From NCBI RefSeq assembly GCF_002419965.1, contig NZ_DIHC01000042.1, forward strand, positions 10,059 through 74,058: 64,000 bases of DNA, read 5' to 3'. The notes beneath the pieces are model-generated. The model saw nothing but the letters and a program-made list of their open reading frames with translations, did not search any database and was not told where the DNA came from. The translations under genes were made by a program, and so were the position numbers. Source of the stretch: Pseudomonas sp. UBA5706. GTDB taxonomy: Bacteria > Pseudomonadota > Gammaproteobacteria > Pseudomonadales > Pseudomonadaceae. Within the stretch, counting starts at the first letter, position 1, and each line of letters begins with the position of its first letter. Positions 26,310-35,434 of this stretch are shown here, piece by piece.

Positions 26310-27302
26310 TCACTGAGCCGCCAAGACGACCGCAGCGGTCACTAGCAAATTGATCAGGGTCAGTGGCAGGCAGAACTTCCAGCTGAAATCCATCACCTGG
26401 TCATAACGTGGACGAGGGATCGATGCACGCAGCAGGACGAACAGCATGATGAAGAACGAAGTTTTCAGGGCGAACCACATGAACGACAGTTGCGGCAGGA
26501 TGTTGAACGGGCCGTGCCAGCCACCGAAGAACAGGGTTACCAGCAGCGCCGAGATCAGGATGATGCCGATGTACTCACCGACGAAGAACATGCCCCATTT
26601 CATGCCGGCGTATTCAATGTGGTAACCATCGGCCAGTTCCTGTTCCGCTTCCGGTTGGTCGAACGGGTGACGGTGAGTCACCGCGACGCCTGCGATGAAG
26701 AACGTACAGAAACCGAAAAACTGCGGAATGATGAACCACAGATGTTCGGCCTGGTAGTTGACGATGTCGCCCATGTTGAACGAACCGACCTGCACCACGA
26801 TGCCCATCAGCGACAGACCCAGGAACACCTCGTACGACACGGTCTGCGCCGAGGCACGCAAGCTGCCCAGCAGGGCGTACTTGTTGTTCGAGGACCAGCC
26901 GGCGAACAGCACCGCATAGACCGACAGACCGGCCATGGCGAAGAAGAACAGCAGGCCGATGTTCAGGTCGGCGACGACCCAGGTCTGTGTGACCGGGATG
27001 ATCGAGAAGGCGATCAGCAAGGCACTCATGGCCACCACCGGCGCCAGGGTGAAGATCACCTTGTCGACGAAGGGCGGGTTCCAGTCTTCCTTGAAGAACA
27101 TCTTCAGCATGTCGGCGGCGATCTGGAACATACCGAACGGGCCGACGCGGTTAGGACCATAACGGTCCTGCCACCAGCCCAGCAGGCGACGTTCGATGAA
27201 GCTGAGCAGCGCGCCGCAGATCACTACGGCGAGCAGCACCACGATGGCTTTGAGCACAGCGATGATCGAGTCGATCACTTCAGGGGTAAACCATGTGCTC
27301 AT
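26310..27302 (-). CDS. nuoH: NADH-quinone oxidoreductase subunit H
   Basis: NuoH forms the quinone-binding entrance of complex I with eight membrane helices. The 330-residue protein shows ERRLLGWWQDRYGPNRVGPFG near residues 37-57 (quoted in part: RRLLGWWQDRYGPNRVG) and the loop HPFDQPEAEQELADGYHIEY with its conserved acidic residues. ATG 27302 overlaps the nuoG stop by four bases; the longer frame to 27734 lies antisense-free inside nuoG in another frame and is rejected. Confidence 0.97.
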   Translation of the reverse strand: MSTWFTPEVIDSIIAVLKAIVVLLAVVICGALLSFIERRLLGWWQDRYGPNRVGPFGMFQIAADMLKMFFKEDWNPPFVDKVIFTLAPVVAMSALLIAFSIIPVTQTWVVADLNIGLLFFFAMAGLSVYAVLFAGWSSNNKYALLGSLRASAQTVSYEVFLGLSLMGIVVQVGSFNMGDIVNYQAEHLWFIIPQFFGFCTFFIAGVAVTHRHPFDQPEAEQELADGYHIEYAGMKWGMFFVGEYIGIILISALLVTLFFGGWHGPFNILPQLSFMWFALKTSFFIMLFVLLRASIPRPRYDQVMDFSWKFCLPLTLINLLVTAAVVLAAQ

Positions 27303-30016
27303 TGTGCTGCCTCCTGCAGGGCATCGACGGTTTTCCCGGCAAGCGCCGGAGGAATGCCCGCCAGACCCGATGGCAGGGCCACCAGACCCGCCCCCAACTC
27401 TTCGTTGATGCGCAATGGCAGACGCAGGGTCTGGCCATCGACGCTCAGGCTGAGCAGGGCACCGTCGTTGACGCCCAAACGGTCCGCTTCGGACTTGGCC
27501 AGTGCGACATAGGCGTGCGGAATGCGTTCCTGAACCGGCGCGGCTTTCGAGGAGTTCTCCTCGCTGCCGAACAGGTGGAAGAACGGCACGACCTGCCAGG
27601 TGCCTTGAGCAGGGGAGAAGGCACGCGGCACGGCAGCGAACCAGCTCAGCTTGTCGCCGCTGCTTTCGATCAGGCGCACGCCCGGATCGCCTGCACGCAG
27701 GTGACCACCGACTTCGTCCTGGAACTTGTTCCACGCTTGCGGCGAGTTCCAGCCCGGCGACCAGGCGAACGGCACCTGGGAGCGGGGTTCAGCAGAGCCC
27801 GAGTAACCTTCCATCGAGAACGAGAACGCGGTGTCCTTGTCCTGCGAGGTGCGCGGTTCGTGAACACTGATGTTGGCACGCATGGCGGTACGGCCGCTGT
27901 AACGCAGGGGTTCGCGCGCCAGTTTCAGACCCTTGATTCGGAAACTGGCCGAAGGCGCTGCACCGACGATGCCAGCCAGTTGCGGGTTGTGCGCGGCACA
28001 GGCTTCGGTGACGTGGTCCAGTTGCGTCCAGTCCACCGGCTGGTTCAGCAGCGTTGCGCGCAGGGCGTGCAACCAGCGCCAGCCTTCGTGGATCTGGATG
28101 CTGGCGTCCAGGTACGTCGGATCGTAGACCTGGAAGAAGCGCTGGGCACGACCCTCCTGGCTGACCAGCGTGCCGTCGCCTTCAGCGAAGCTGGCGGCAG
28201 GCAGCACTAGGTCGGCACGGTCGGTGGTGGCGGTTTTCTGATGATCAGCAACGATCACCACTTTTGCGGCGTTCAGCGCAGCATCGACAGTGGCGGCGTC
28301 AACGCGGGTGAACAGATCGTTTTCCAGCACGACGATGGCGTCGGCCTTGCCCGAGATCACTTGCTGCAGCGCGGCATCGACCGAGTCACCACCAAACAGG
28401 GTCAGGCCCATGCTGTTGGCTTCCGGCACGATCAGGCTCAGCGAACCGTTCTTGTCGCGCAGCTTCAAGGCTTTGGCAATGTTCGCTGCCGCTTCGATCA
28501 GCGAGTTGGAACCCAGCGACGCGCCGGAGACGATCAGCGGACGCTTGGCTTCCAGCAGGGCAGTAGCGATGCGCTGCGCCAGTTCCAGCGCTTCGCTGTC
28601 CAGACCGGTCACGGCCGGAGCGCTTGGGTCGATCGCGTTTGCCACGGCGAACCCGATGCGCGCCAGATCGTCAGGAGCGGCGTGTACGCATTCTTCGGCG
28701 ATGTCGTCCAGACGGGTGTCAGCCAGGCTGGCGATGAACAGCGGGTTCAGTTCGTGCTGACCGATGTTCTTCACCGCAGCGTCGAGCCAAGGCTGGACTT
28801 TCATCGCAGCGGCCATGTCTTCGGCCTTGTTCTTCACCGATTGGCGCAGGCCCAAAGCCATGCGCGCAGCGGTCTGGGTGACGTCTTCGCCGAGGATGAA
28901 CACCGCGTCGTGCTCTTCGACTTCACGCAGGGTTGGAATCGGCAGCGGACTGTCCTTGAGGACCTGGGCAATCAGGCGTAGACGCTCCAGTTCACCGGCT
29001 TCGATACCTGAGTAAAAGTGCTCGGCACCGACCAGTTCGCGCAGGGCGTAGTTGCTTTCCAGGCTGGCGCGCGGCGAGCCGATACCCACGATGTTGCGAC
29101 CGCGCAGCATGTCGGCGGCCTTGTCCAGCGCCTGGTCCAGGCTGAGCTTGGCATTACCTTGGGTCAGCAGCGGTTGGCGTGGACGGTCGGTACGGTTGAC
29201 GTAGCCATAACCGAAACGGCCGCGGTCGCACAGGAAGTACTGGTTGACGGAGCCGTTGTAACGGTTCTCGATACGGCGGATCTCGCCATAACGCTCGCCG
29301 GGACTGATGTTGCAACCGCTGGAGCAGCCGTGGCAAATGCTCGGTGAGAACTGCATGTCCCACTTGCGGTTGTAGCGCTCCGAATGCGTCTTGTCGGTGA
29401 ACACACCGGTCGGGCAGACCTCGGTGAGGTTGCCGGAAAACTCGCTTTCCAGCGTGCCGCTTTCAACGCGACCGAAGTAAACGTTGTCGTGGGCGCCGAA
29501 GACGCCCAGATCAGTGCCGCCAGCGTAGTCTTTATAGAAGCGCACACAGCGGTAGCAAGCGATGCAGCGGTTCATCTCGTGCGCGATGAACGGCCCCAGC
29601 TCCTGATTCTGGTGAGTGCGTTTAGTGAAGCGATACCGGCGCTCGTTGTGGCCGGTCATCACGGTCATGTCCTGCAAATGGCAGTGACCGCCTTCTTCGC
29701 AGACCGGGCAGTCGTGCGGATGGTTGGTCATCAGCCATTCGACGACGCTGGCGCGGAACGCCTTGGATTCGTCGTCGTCGATGGAAATCCAGGTGTTGTC
29801 CGTGGCGGGCGTCATGCAGGACATGACGATACGACCGCGGGTGTCGTTTTCGTCGGTGTACTGCTTGACCGCGCACTGGCGACACGCGCCAACGCTGCCA
29901 AGGGCTGGATGCCAGCAGAAATAAGGGATATCGAGGCCCAGCGACAGACATGCCTGTAACAGGTTGTCTGCGCCATCGACTTCGAGCGCTTTGCCGTCTA
30001 CGTGAATAGTAGCCAT
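27299..30016 (-). CDS. nuoG: NADH-quinone oxidoreductase subunit G
   Basis: NuoG is the large iron-sulfur subunit of the hydrophilic arm (905 residues). The N-terminal [2Fe-2S] domain has CWHPALGSVGACRQCAV and SCMTP. HPHDCPVCEEGGHC supplies the His/Cys ligands of N5, followed by CIACYRCVRFYKDYAG and CPTG for a [4Fe-4S] cluster, and CHGCSSGCNI of the extra cluster (N7) found in E. coli-type enzymes. The remainder is a molybdopterin-oxidoreductase-like domain without its cofactor. It is separated from nuoF by 135 bases containing a hairpin, the widest gap in the operon. Confidence 0.97.
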   Translation of the reverse strand: MATIHVDGKALEVDGADNLLQACLSLGLDIPYFCWHPALGSVGACRQCAVKQYTDENDTRGRIVMSCMTPATDNTWISIDDDESKAFRASVVEWLMTNHPHDCPVCEEGGHCHLQDMTVMTGHNERRYRFTKRTHQNQELGPFIAHEMNRCIACYRCVRFYKDYAGGTDLGVFGAHDNVYFGRVESGTLESEFSGNLTEVCPTGVFTDKTHSERYNRKWDMQFSPSICHGCSSGCNISPGERYGEIRRIENRYNGSVNQYFLCDRGRFGYGYVNRTDRPRQPLLTQGNAKLSLDQALDKAADMLRGRNIVGIGSPRASLESNYALRELVGAEHFYSGIEAGELERLRLIAQVLKDSPLPIPTLREVEEHDAVFILGEDVTQTAARMALGLRQSVKNKAEDMAAAMKVQPWLDAAVKNIGQHELNPLFIASLADTRLDDIAEECVHAAPDDLARIGFAVANAIDPSAPAVTGLDSEALELAQRIATALLEAKRPLIVSGASLGSNSLIEAAANIAKALKLRDKNGSLSLIVPEANSMGLTLFGGDSVDAALQQVISGKADAIVVLENDLFTRVDAATVDAALNAAKVVIVADHQKTATTDRADLVLPAASFAEGDGTLVSQEGRAQRFFQVYDPTYLDASIQIHEGWRWLHALRATLLNQPVDWTQLDHVTEACAAHNPQLAGIVGAAPSASFRIKGLKLAREPLRYSGRTAMRANISVHEPRTSQDKDTAFSFSMEGYSGSAEPRSQVPFAWSPGWNSPQAWNKFQDEVGGHLRAGDPGVRLIESSGDKLSWFAAVPRAFSPAQGTWQVVPFFHLFGSEENSSKAAPVQERIPHAYVALAKSEADRLGVNDGALLSLSVDGQTLRLPLRINEELGAGLVALPSGLAGIPPALAGKTVDALQEAAQ

Positions 30017-30074
30017 GGTTCAAAGTTCTTCGTTGGCCCGTTGTCAGCGGGCGTGGCTAATGGAATCTCGGTGC

Positions 30075-30112
30075 TGCTCCGATTCAAACAGCCGTCAGGC
30101 GCAATCGGAGCA
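30075..30112 (-). other. Intercistronic hairpin between nuoF and nuoG
   Basis: TGCTCCGATT (30075-30084) and AATCGGAGCA (30103-30112) are perfect 10-base arms with an 18-base loop, located in the 135-base non-coding gap between nuoF and nuoG. No T tract follows, so a full terminator is unlikely; mRNA processing or stability control is possible. Confidence 0.5.
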
Positions 30113-30151
30113 AGGAGCGGCGGCTTCGATACCACCGTCCGGTCTGTCTTG

Positions 30152-31510
30152 TTATGCGCCGGCTATCGTCGGACTCTTGACCTGATTGAGGTCGCCCGCA
30201 CGTACCGGTGCGATGCCTGCCTCGAACTCGGACCGGAAGTACTTGATAGCGCTGCCCAGAGGCTCCACTGCGCCCGGTGCGTGGGCACAGAACGTCTTGC
30301 CCGGGCCCAGGAAGTTGACCAGGCCCAACAACGTCTCGATGTCGCCGGGTTGACCCTGGCCTCTCTCGATGGCACGCAGGATCTTCACGCTCCACGGCAG
30401 GCCATCGCGGCAAGGGGTGCAGAAGCCGCACGACTCTTGAGCGAAGAACTCCTCCAGATTGCGCATCATCGACACCATGCTCACCTTGTCGTCCACTGCC
30501 ATGGCCAGGCCTGTACCCATCCGGGTGCCGACCTTGGCCACGCCTCCGGCGTAGAACTGGCAGTCGAGATGCTCAGGGAGCAGGAAGCCGGTACCGGCGC
30601 CGCCTGGCTGCCAGCACTTGAGCTTGTAGCCATCGCGCATGCCGCCGGCGTAATCCTCGAACAGCTCACGCGCGGGCAGGCCGAATGGCAACTCCCACAG
30701 GCCAGGGTTTTTCACCTTGCCGGAGAAGCCCATCAGCTTGGTGCCCTGGTCTTCGCTGCCTTCGCGGGCCAGCGACTTGTACCAGTCGTTGCCGTTGTTG
30801 ACGATAGCCGGGACGTTGCACAGGGTCTCGACGTTGTTTACGCAGGTCGGTTTGCCCCACACGCCCACAGCAGCCGGGAAGGGCGGCTTGGAGCGCGGGT
30901 TGGCGCGGCGGCCTTCCAGGGAGTTGATCAGTGCGGTTTCTTCACCGCAGATGTAACGTCCGGCGCCGGTGTGGACGAACAGCTCGAAGTCGAAGCCGGT
31001 GCCCAGAATATTTTTCCCCAACAGACCGGCGGCCTTGGCTTCGGCCACGGCGCGGTTCAGGTGTTTGGCCGCAGTGACGTACTCGCCACGCAGGAAGATA
31101 TAACCGCGATAGGCTTTCAGCGCACGGGCGCTGATCAGCATGCCTTCTACCAGCAGATGGGGCAGTTGCTCCATCAGCATGCGGTCTTTCCAGGTGTTGG
31201 GTTCCATTTCGTCCGCGTTGCACAGCAGGTAGCGGATGTTCATGGATTCGTCTTTGGGCATCAGGCCCCACTTCACCCCTGTGGGGAAGCCTGCACCGCC
31301 GCGGCCTTTGAGGCCCGAGTCCTTGACCGCCTGGACGATTTCGTCGGGCGATTGCTGGGCGAAGGCCTTGCGTGCAGCGGCATAGCCATCTTTGGCCACG
31401 TATTCGTCGAACCAGATCGGCTCGCCATCGTCACGCAGCCGCCAGGTCAGCGGATGGGTTTCCGGGGTGCGCTGAATCAGGTTCGCCGGGCCGAAGGAAG
31501 TGATGGTCAT
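30152..31510 (-). CDS. nuoF: NADH-quinone oxidoreductase subunit F
   Basis: NuoF binds NADH and FMN and starts electron transfer in complex I. The 452-residue protein has the FMN/NADH glycine-rich loop KGRGGAGFPTGVKWG, GAGRYICGEETALINSLEG, and the [4Fe-4S] N3 ligands ESCGFCTPCRDG. ATG 31510 overlaps the nuoE stop by four bases; a longer frame to 32056 is rejected because it covers nuoE. Confidence 0.97.
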   Translation of the reverse strand: MTITSFGPANLIQRTPETHPLTWRLRDDGEPIWFDEYVAKDGYAAARKAFAQQSPDEIVQAVKDSGLKGRGGAGFPTGVKWGLMPKDESMNIRYLLCNADEMEPNTWKDRMLMEQLPHLLVEGMLISARALKAYRGYIFLRGEYVTAAKHLNRAVAEAKAAGLLGKNILGTGFDFELFVHTGAGRYICGEETALINSLEGRRANPRSKPPFPAAVGVWGKPTCVNNVETLCNVPAIVNNGNDWYKSLAREGSEDQGTKLMGFSGKVKNPGLWELPFGLPARELFEDYAGGMRDGYKLKCWQPGGAGTGFLLPEHLDCQFYAGGVAKVGTRMGTGLAMAVDDKVSMVSMMRNLEEFFAQESCGFCTPCRDGLPWSVKILRAIERGQGQPGDIETLLGLVNFLGPGKTFCAHAPGAVEPLGSAIKYFRSEFEAGIAPVRAGDLNQVKSPTIAGA

Positions 31511-32004
31511 ACGTAACCCTCCAGCAGCTGGGCTACGCCCGCAGGCTGCAGATTGCCGAAAGTATCGTCGTCGATCATGACCGCCGGCGCCTTGTCGCAG
31601 TTGCCCAGGCAGCAGGCCGGCAGCAGGGTGAAGCGGCCGTCGGCAGTGGTCTGGCCCAGGCCGATGCCCAGTTTGCTCTGAATCTCGCCGACGATGTCTT
31701 CGTGACCGGCGATGAAGCAGACCATGCTGTTGCAGACGCGAATGATGTGGCGACCCACCGGCTGACGGAAGATCTGGCTGTAGAACGTCGCCACGCCTTC
31801 GACGTCGCTGGCAGGGATGCCCAGCACTTCGCCGATTGCGTAAATGGCGCCGTCCGGCACCCAGCCGCGCTCCTTCTGAACGATCTTCAGGGCTTCGATG
31901 GACGCCGCGCGCGGGTCCTCGTAGTGATGCATTTCGTGCTCGATGGCCGAGCGCTCGGATTCGCTCAGGGCGAAACGGTCTGTCTGGATAAGCGTGCTGT
32001 TCAT
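31507..32004 (-). CDS. nuoE: NADH-quinone oxidoreductase subunit E
   Basis: NuoE holds the [2Fe-2S] cluster N1a beside NuoF. The 165-residue thioredoxin-like protein shows the four ligands in VCNSMVC and ACCLGNCD. It begins two bases after the nuoCD stop and overlaps nuoF by four bases. Confidence 0.97.
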   Translation of the reverse strand: MNSTLIQTDRFALSESERSAIEHEMHHYEDPRAASIEALKIVQKERGWVPDGAIYAIGEVLGIPASDVEGVATFYSQIFRQPVGRHIIRVCNSMVCFIAGHEDIVGEIQSKLGIGLGQTTADGRFTLLPACCLGNCDKAPAVMIDDDTFGNLQPAGVAQLLEGYV

Positions 32005-32006
32005 GC

Positions 32007-33788
32007 TTAGCGGTCCACGTCGGCCATAACGAAGTCGATACTACCCAGGTACGCAATCAAGTCCGCGACCATGCTGCCTTTGATCACCGAAGGGATCTGC
32101 TGCAGGTGCGGGTAGCTTGGGGTGCGAATCCGGGTACGGTAGCTCATGGTGCCGCCGTCGCTCGTCAGGTAATAACTGTTGATTCCCTTGGTCGCTTCGA
32201 TCATCTGGAAGGATTCGTTGGCCGGCATGACCGGGCCCCACGAAACCTGCAGGAAGTGCGTGATCAAGGTTTCGATGTGCTGCAGCGTGCGCTCTTTGGG
32301 CGGCGGCGTGGTTAGCGGGTGATCCGCCTTGTACGGGCCTTCGGGCATGTTGCGCATGCACTGGTCGATGATCCTGATGCTCTGGCGCATCTCTTCGACG
32401 CGGACCATGCAACGATCATAGGCATCGCCGTTGTGCGCAAGCGGCACTTCGAATTCAAAGTTCTCATAGCCCGAGTAAGGGCGAGCCTTGCGCAGATCGA
32501 AGTCGCAACCGGTGGAGCGCAGGCCGGCACCGGTGACCCCCCATTCCAGGGCCTCTTTGGTGTTGTAGGCGGCGACGCCGACAGTCCGGCCCTTGAGGAT
32601 GCTGTTTTGCAGGGCAGCCTTGGTGTACTCGTCCAGGCGTTTTGGCAGCCATTCGACGAAGTCCTTGACCAGCTTGTCCCAGCCGCGCGGCAAGTCGTGG
32701 GCGACGCCGCCGATGCGGTACCAGGCCGGGTGCAGGCGGAAACCGGTGATGGCTTCGATCACGGTGTAGGCTTTCTGCCGGTCGGTGAAGGTGAAGAACA
32801 CCGGGGTCATCGCACCCACGTCCTGAATGTAGGTACCCAGGAACAGCAGGTGGCTGGTGATGCGGAAGAACTCGGCCATCATGATGCGGATGACGTCGAC
32901 CTTCTGCGGCACCTTGATGCCCGCCAGCTTCTCGACCGAAAGCACGTACGGCAGGTTGTTCATCACCCCGCCCAGGTAATCGATGCGGTCGGTGTACGGA
33001 ATGAAGCTGTGCCAGGACTGACGCTCGGCCATCTTCTCGGCGCCACGGTGGTGGTAACCGATGTCAGGCACGCAGTCGACGATCTCTTCGCCGTCCAGTT
33101 GCAGAACGATGCGGAACGCACCGTGAGCGGAAGGGTGGTTCGGACCCAGGTTGAGGAACATGTAGTCCTCATTGGTCCCGGAACGCTTCATGCCCCAGTC
33201 TTCCGGACGGAAACGCGCGGCTTCTTCTTCCAGCTGCTGTTTGGCCAGCGTCAGGCTGTACGGGTCGAATTCGGTGGCGCGCGCAGGATAGTCCTTGCGC
33301 AGCGGGTGACCTTCCCAGGTCGGCGGCATCATGATGCGGCTCAGGTGCGGGTGGCCGGGGAAGTCGATCCCGAACATGTCCCACACTTCGCGTTCGTACC
33401 AGTTGGCGTTCGGCCAGATGCTGGTAATGGTTGGCACGCTCAGATCGCCCTCGGACAGGGCCACCTTGATCATCACGTCACTATTACGCTCTATCGATAG
33501 CAGGTGATAGAACACGGTGAAGTCGGCGTCCGGCAAGCCCCGGCGCTTGGTGCGCAGACGTTCGTCGACGCCGTGCAGGTCGTACAGCATCGAGTATGGC
33601 TTTGGCACGTTTCGCAGGAAGTTGAGAATCTCGAACAGTCTGGCACGGGCGACCCACAGCACAGGCATGCCTGTGACCGTGGATTGAGCGGTGAATGCTT
33701 CTGCGCCAAAACGGTTGTGCAGTTCAACGACGACGTCTTGGTCGTCAGCCTTGTAAGGCGGGATGTACAGAGCGGTGTCTGCAGTCAT
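32007..33788 (-). CDS. nuoC: NADH-quinone oxidoreductase fused subunit C/D
   Basis: This 593-residue protein fuses the NuoC domain (about 1-190, including ERNSDVMIKVALSE and the EREVWDMFGIDFPGHP signature) to the NuoD 49-kDa domain (about 205-593, with GPNHPSAHGAFR and YHHRGAEKMAE at the quinone site). The fusion is the rule in gamma-proteobacterial complex I of E. coli type. The gap to nuoB is 72 bases and the gap to nuoE only two. Confidence 0.97.
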   Translation of the reverse strand: MTADTALYIPPYKADDQDVVVELHNRFGAEAFTAQSTVTGMPVLWVARARLFEILNFLRNVPKPYSMLYDLHGVDERLRTKRRGLPDADFTVFYHLLSIERNSDVMIKVALSEGDLSVPTITSIWPNANWYEREVWDMFGIDFPGHPHLSRIMMPPTWEGHPLRKDYPARATEFDPYSLTLAKQQLEEEAARFRPEDWGMKRSGTNEDYMFLNLGPNHPSAHGAFRIVLQLDGEEIVDCVPDIGYHHRGAEKMAERQSWHSFIPYTDRIDYLGGVMNNLPYVLSVEKLAGIKVPQKVDVIRIMMAEFFRITSHLLFLGTYIQDVGAMTPVFFTFTDRQKAYTVIEAITGFRLHPAWYRIGGVAHDLPRGWDKLVKDFVEWLPKRLDEYTKAALQNSILKGRTVGVAAYNTKEALEWGVTGAGLRSTGCDFDLRKARPYSGYENFEFEVPLAHNGDAYDRCMVRVEEMRQSIRIIDQCMRNMPEGPYKADHPLTTPPPKERTLQHIETLITHFLQVSWGPVMPANESFQMIEATKGINSYYLTSDGGTMSYRTRIRTPSYPHLQQIPSVIKGSMVADLIAYLGSIDFVMADVDR

Positions 33789-33860
33789 AGGTCTCGATCG
33801 CTATCGGTCAACGTACAGAATGAACCCAGGTTCAGGCTTCTTTTTGTAAAGAAAACTGGA

Positions 33861-34535
33861 TCAGACTTCGTCGGGGCTGCGCAGGTTTGTGACCTGTATA
33901 CGCTGTTCGCGGCGCTGTTCCTTTTGCGACGGCATCTCGGCGCGGTAAACGCCTTGATCGCCGACGACCCAGGAAAGAGGGCGACGCTCCTGGCCAATGG
34001 ATTCCTGCAACAGCATCAGGCCTTGCAGAAATGCCTCTGGGCGGGGCGGGCAGCCGGGCACATAAACATCCACGGGCAGGAACTTGTCCACGCCCTGTAC
34101 TACGGAATAGATGTCATACATGCCACCGGAGTTGGCGCACGAACCCATGGAAATGACCCATTTAGGCTCAAGCATTTGCTCGTAGAGACGCTGGATGATC
34201 GGCGCCATCTTGATGAAGCAGGTACCGGCAATAACCATGAAATCCGCCTGACGCGGCGATGCCCGGATTACCTCGGCACCGAAACGCGCGATGTCATGGG
34301 GCGCCGTAAAGGCGGTAGTCATTTCCACATAGCAGCAGGACAGACCGAAGTTGTACGGCCAAAGGGAGTTCTTGCGACCCCAATTGACTGCACCGTTCAG
34401 TACGTCCTCGAGCTTGCCCATGAAGATGTTTTTGTGAACTTGATCCTCTAACGGATCGGCAACGGTTTCCCGCTCGCCGATGGGGTACTGCTCGTTAGGA
34501 GCATCCGGGTCGATCCTGGTGAGATTGTATTGCAT
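33861..34535 (-). CDS. nuoB: NADH-quinone oxidoreductase subunit B
   Basis: NuoB carries cluster N2, the last electron carrier before quinone. Ligands are visible in LSCCYVEM, in GSCANSGGMYD and in VPGCPPRPEA. I chose ATG 34535 (MQYNLTRIDPDAP, 224 residues), which has GAGG eight bases upstream, rather than the in-frame TTG at 34541. Confidence 0.97.
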   Translation of the reverse strand: MQYNLTRIDPDAPNEQYPIGERETVADPLEDQVHKNIFMGKLEDVLNGAVNWGRKNSLWPYNFGLSCCYVEMTTAFTAPHDIARFGAEVIRASPRQADFMVIAGTCFIKMAPIIQRLYEQMLEPKWVISMGSCANSGGMYDIYSVVQGVDKFLPVDVYVPGCPPRPEAFLQGLMLLQESIGQERRPLSWVVGDQGVYRAEMPSQKEQRREQRIQVTNLRSPDEV

Positions 34536-34545
34536 TGCCAAAGCC

Positions 34546-34959
34546 TCATTGTTTTAGCTTCGCCTGCCGGTTACGGCGACCAACGGGAGCCCAATCGAGC
34601 GCCCCTACCCGCCATAGGTAGACAAGACCTGCCAACAGAATTGCTATGAAAACGAGCGCTTCGGCGAAGCCGGTCCAGCCGCTTTCGCGGACGGACACAG
34701 ACCAGGCGTACAGAAAGAGGGCTTCAATATCGAAAATCACGAAAAGCATCGCGACCAGATAGAATTTTGCGGAGAGCCGCAGGCGCGCGCCACCGGTGGG
34801 CAGCATGCCGGACTCGAAGGGTTCGTTCTTGCTGCGGCCCCAGGCTTTGGAACCCAGCAGGCTGGAAAGCCCGAGCATGAAGGCGCAGAGGCCAATGACG
34901 CCCAAAAGGAAAATGGCGAAGCCCCAGTTGTGGGCAATCAGACCTGTCGATTCGGGCAT
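34546..34959 (-). CDS. nuoA: NADH-quinone oxidoreductase subunit A
   Basis: NuoA is a three-helix membrane subunit of complex I at the quinone cavity (137 residues), first in the operon. The conserved loop PFESGMLPTGGARLRLSAKF and the acidic FVIFDIEALFLYAW helix are present. The transcript presumably begins within 34960-35240. Confidence 0.96.
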   Translation of the reverse strand: MPESTGLIAHNWGFAIFLLGVIGLCAFMLGLSSLLGSKAWGRSKNEPFESGMLPTGGARLRLSAKFYLVAMLFVIFDIEALFLYAWSVSVRESGWTGFAEALVFIAILLAGLVYLWRVGALDWAPVGRRNRQAKLKQ

Positions 34960-35393
34960 GCTGGCAATCCTTAACAGAGAGCGAGGGTCTCTGAGCTTGA
35001 AAAGAAGTAGAAGCAGTGACGATATGTCGCAGTGCGATCAATTCCGGGATTTTATGTGCAAAAGGAGAGCAAGTAAATTTTCTACATCAAATTTATTCAC
35101 AGGATTAATGAGCCATGTCACGGTTTTGGTGCATGCAGCCATGCGGGCCGGGCGTTACGGTGTGTTTCGTTAAATATGTTTCCTATAAACAGTAATAAAA
35201 AACGCGCAGCAGAAATGATAATTAATATCATTTGAAACGTGATTTTGGTGATGTCACAGAAAAGTGACGAAGTTGGCGTAACTGCGAGCTGTCAAATGAA
35301 GATTATAAGCCTGGCTAATTAACTTTTTCCTGCCGATTTGGCATGTCTATCGACTGATCAGCTATTGGGTGGAGTATTGATTCTCCCGAAACG
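34960..35393 (-). promoter_or_regulatory. AT-rich promoter region of the nuo operon with Fur-like palindrome
   Basis: This 434-base non-coding stretch between nuoA and the aceA terminator is much more AT-rich than its surroundings at 35050-35340. It contains TGATAATTAATATCA (35216-35230), which agrees with the Fur 7-1-7 core TGATAATGATTATCA at 13 of 15 positions, inside a longer perfect 8-base inverted repeat (35213-35233). I could not fix the -35/-10 elements. Confidence 0.5.
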
Positions 35394-35419
35394 CAAAAGC
35401 CGCCCTCGGGCGGCTTTTG
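35394..35419 (-). terminator. Terminator of aceA
   Basis: AAAAGCCGCC / GGCGGCTTTT arms around CTCG form a strong stem 16 bases beyond the aceA stop. Confidence 0.85.
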
Positions 35420-35434
35420 GCATAGCGGCAGAAC

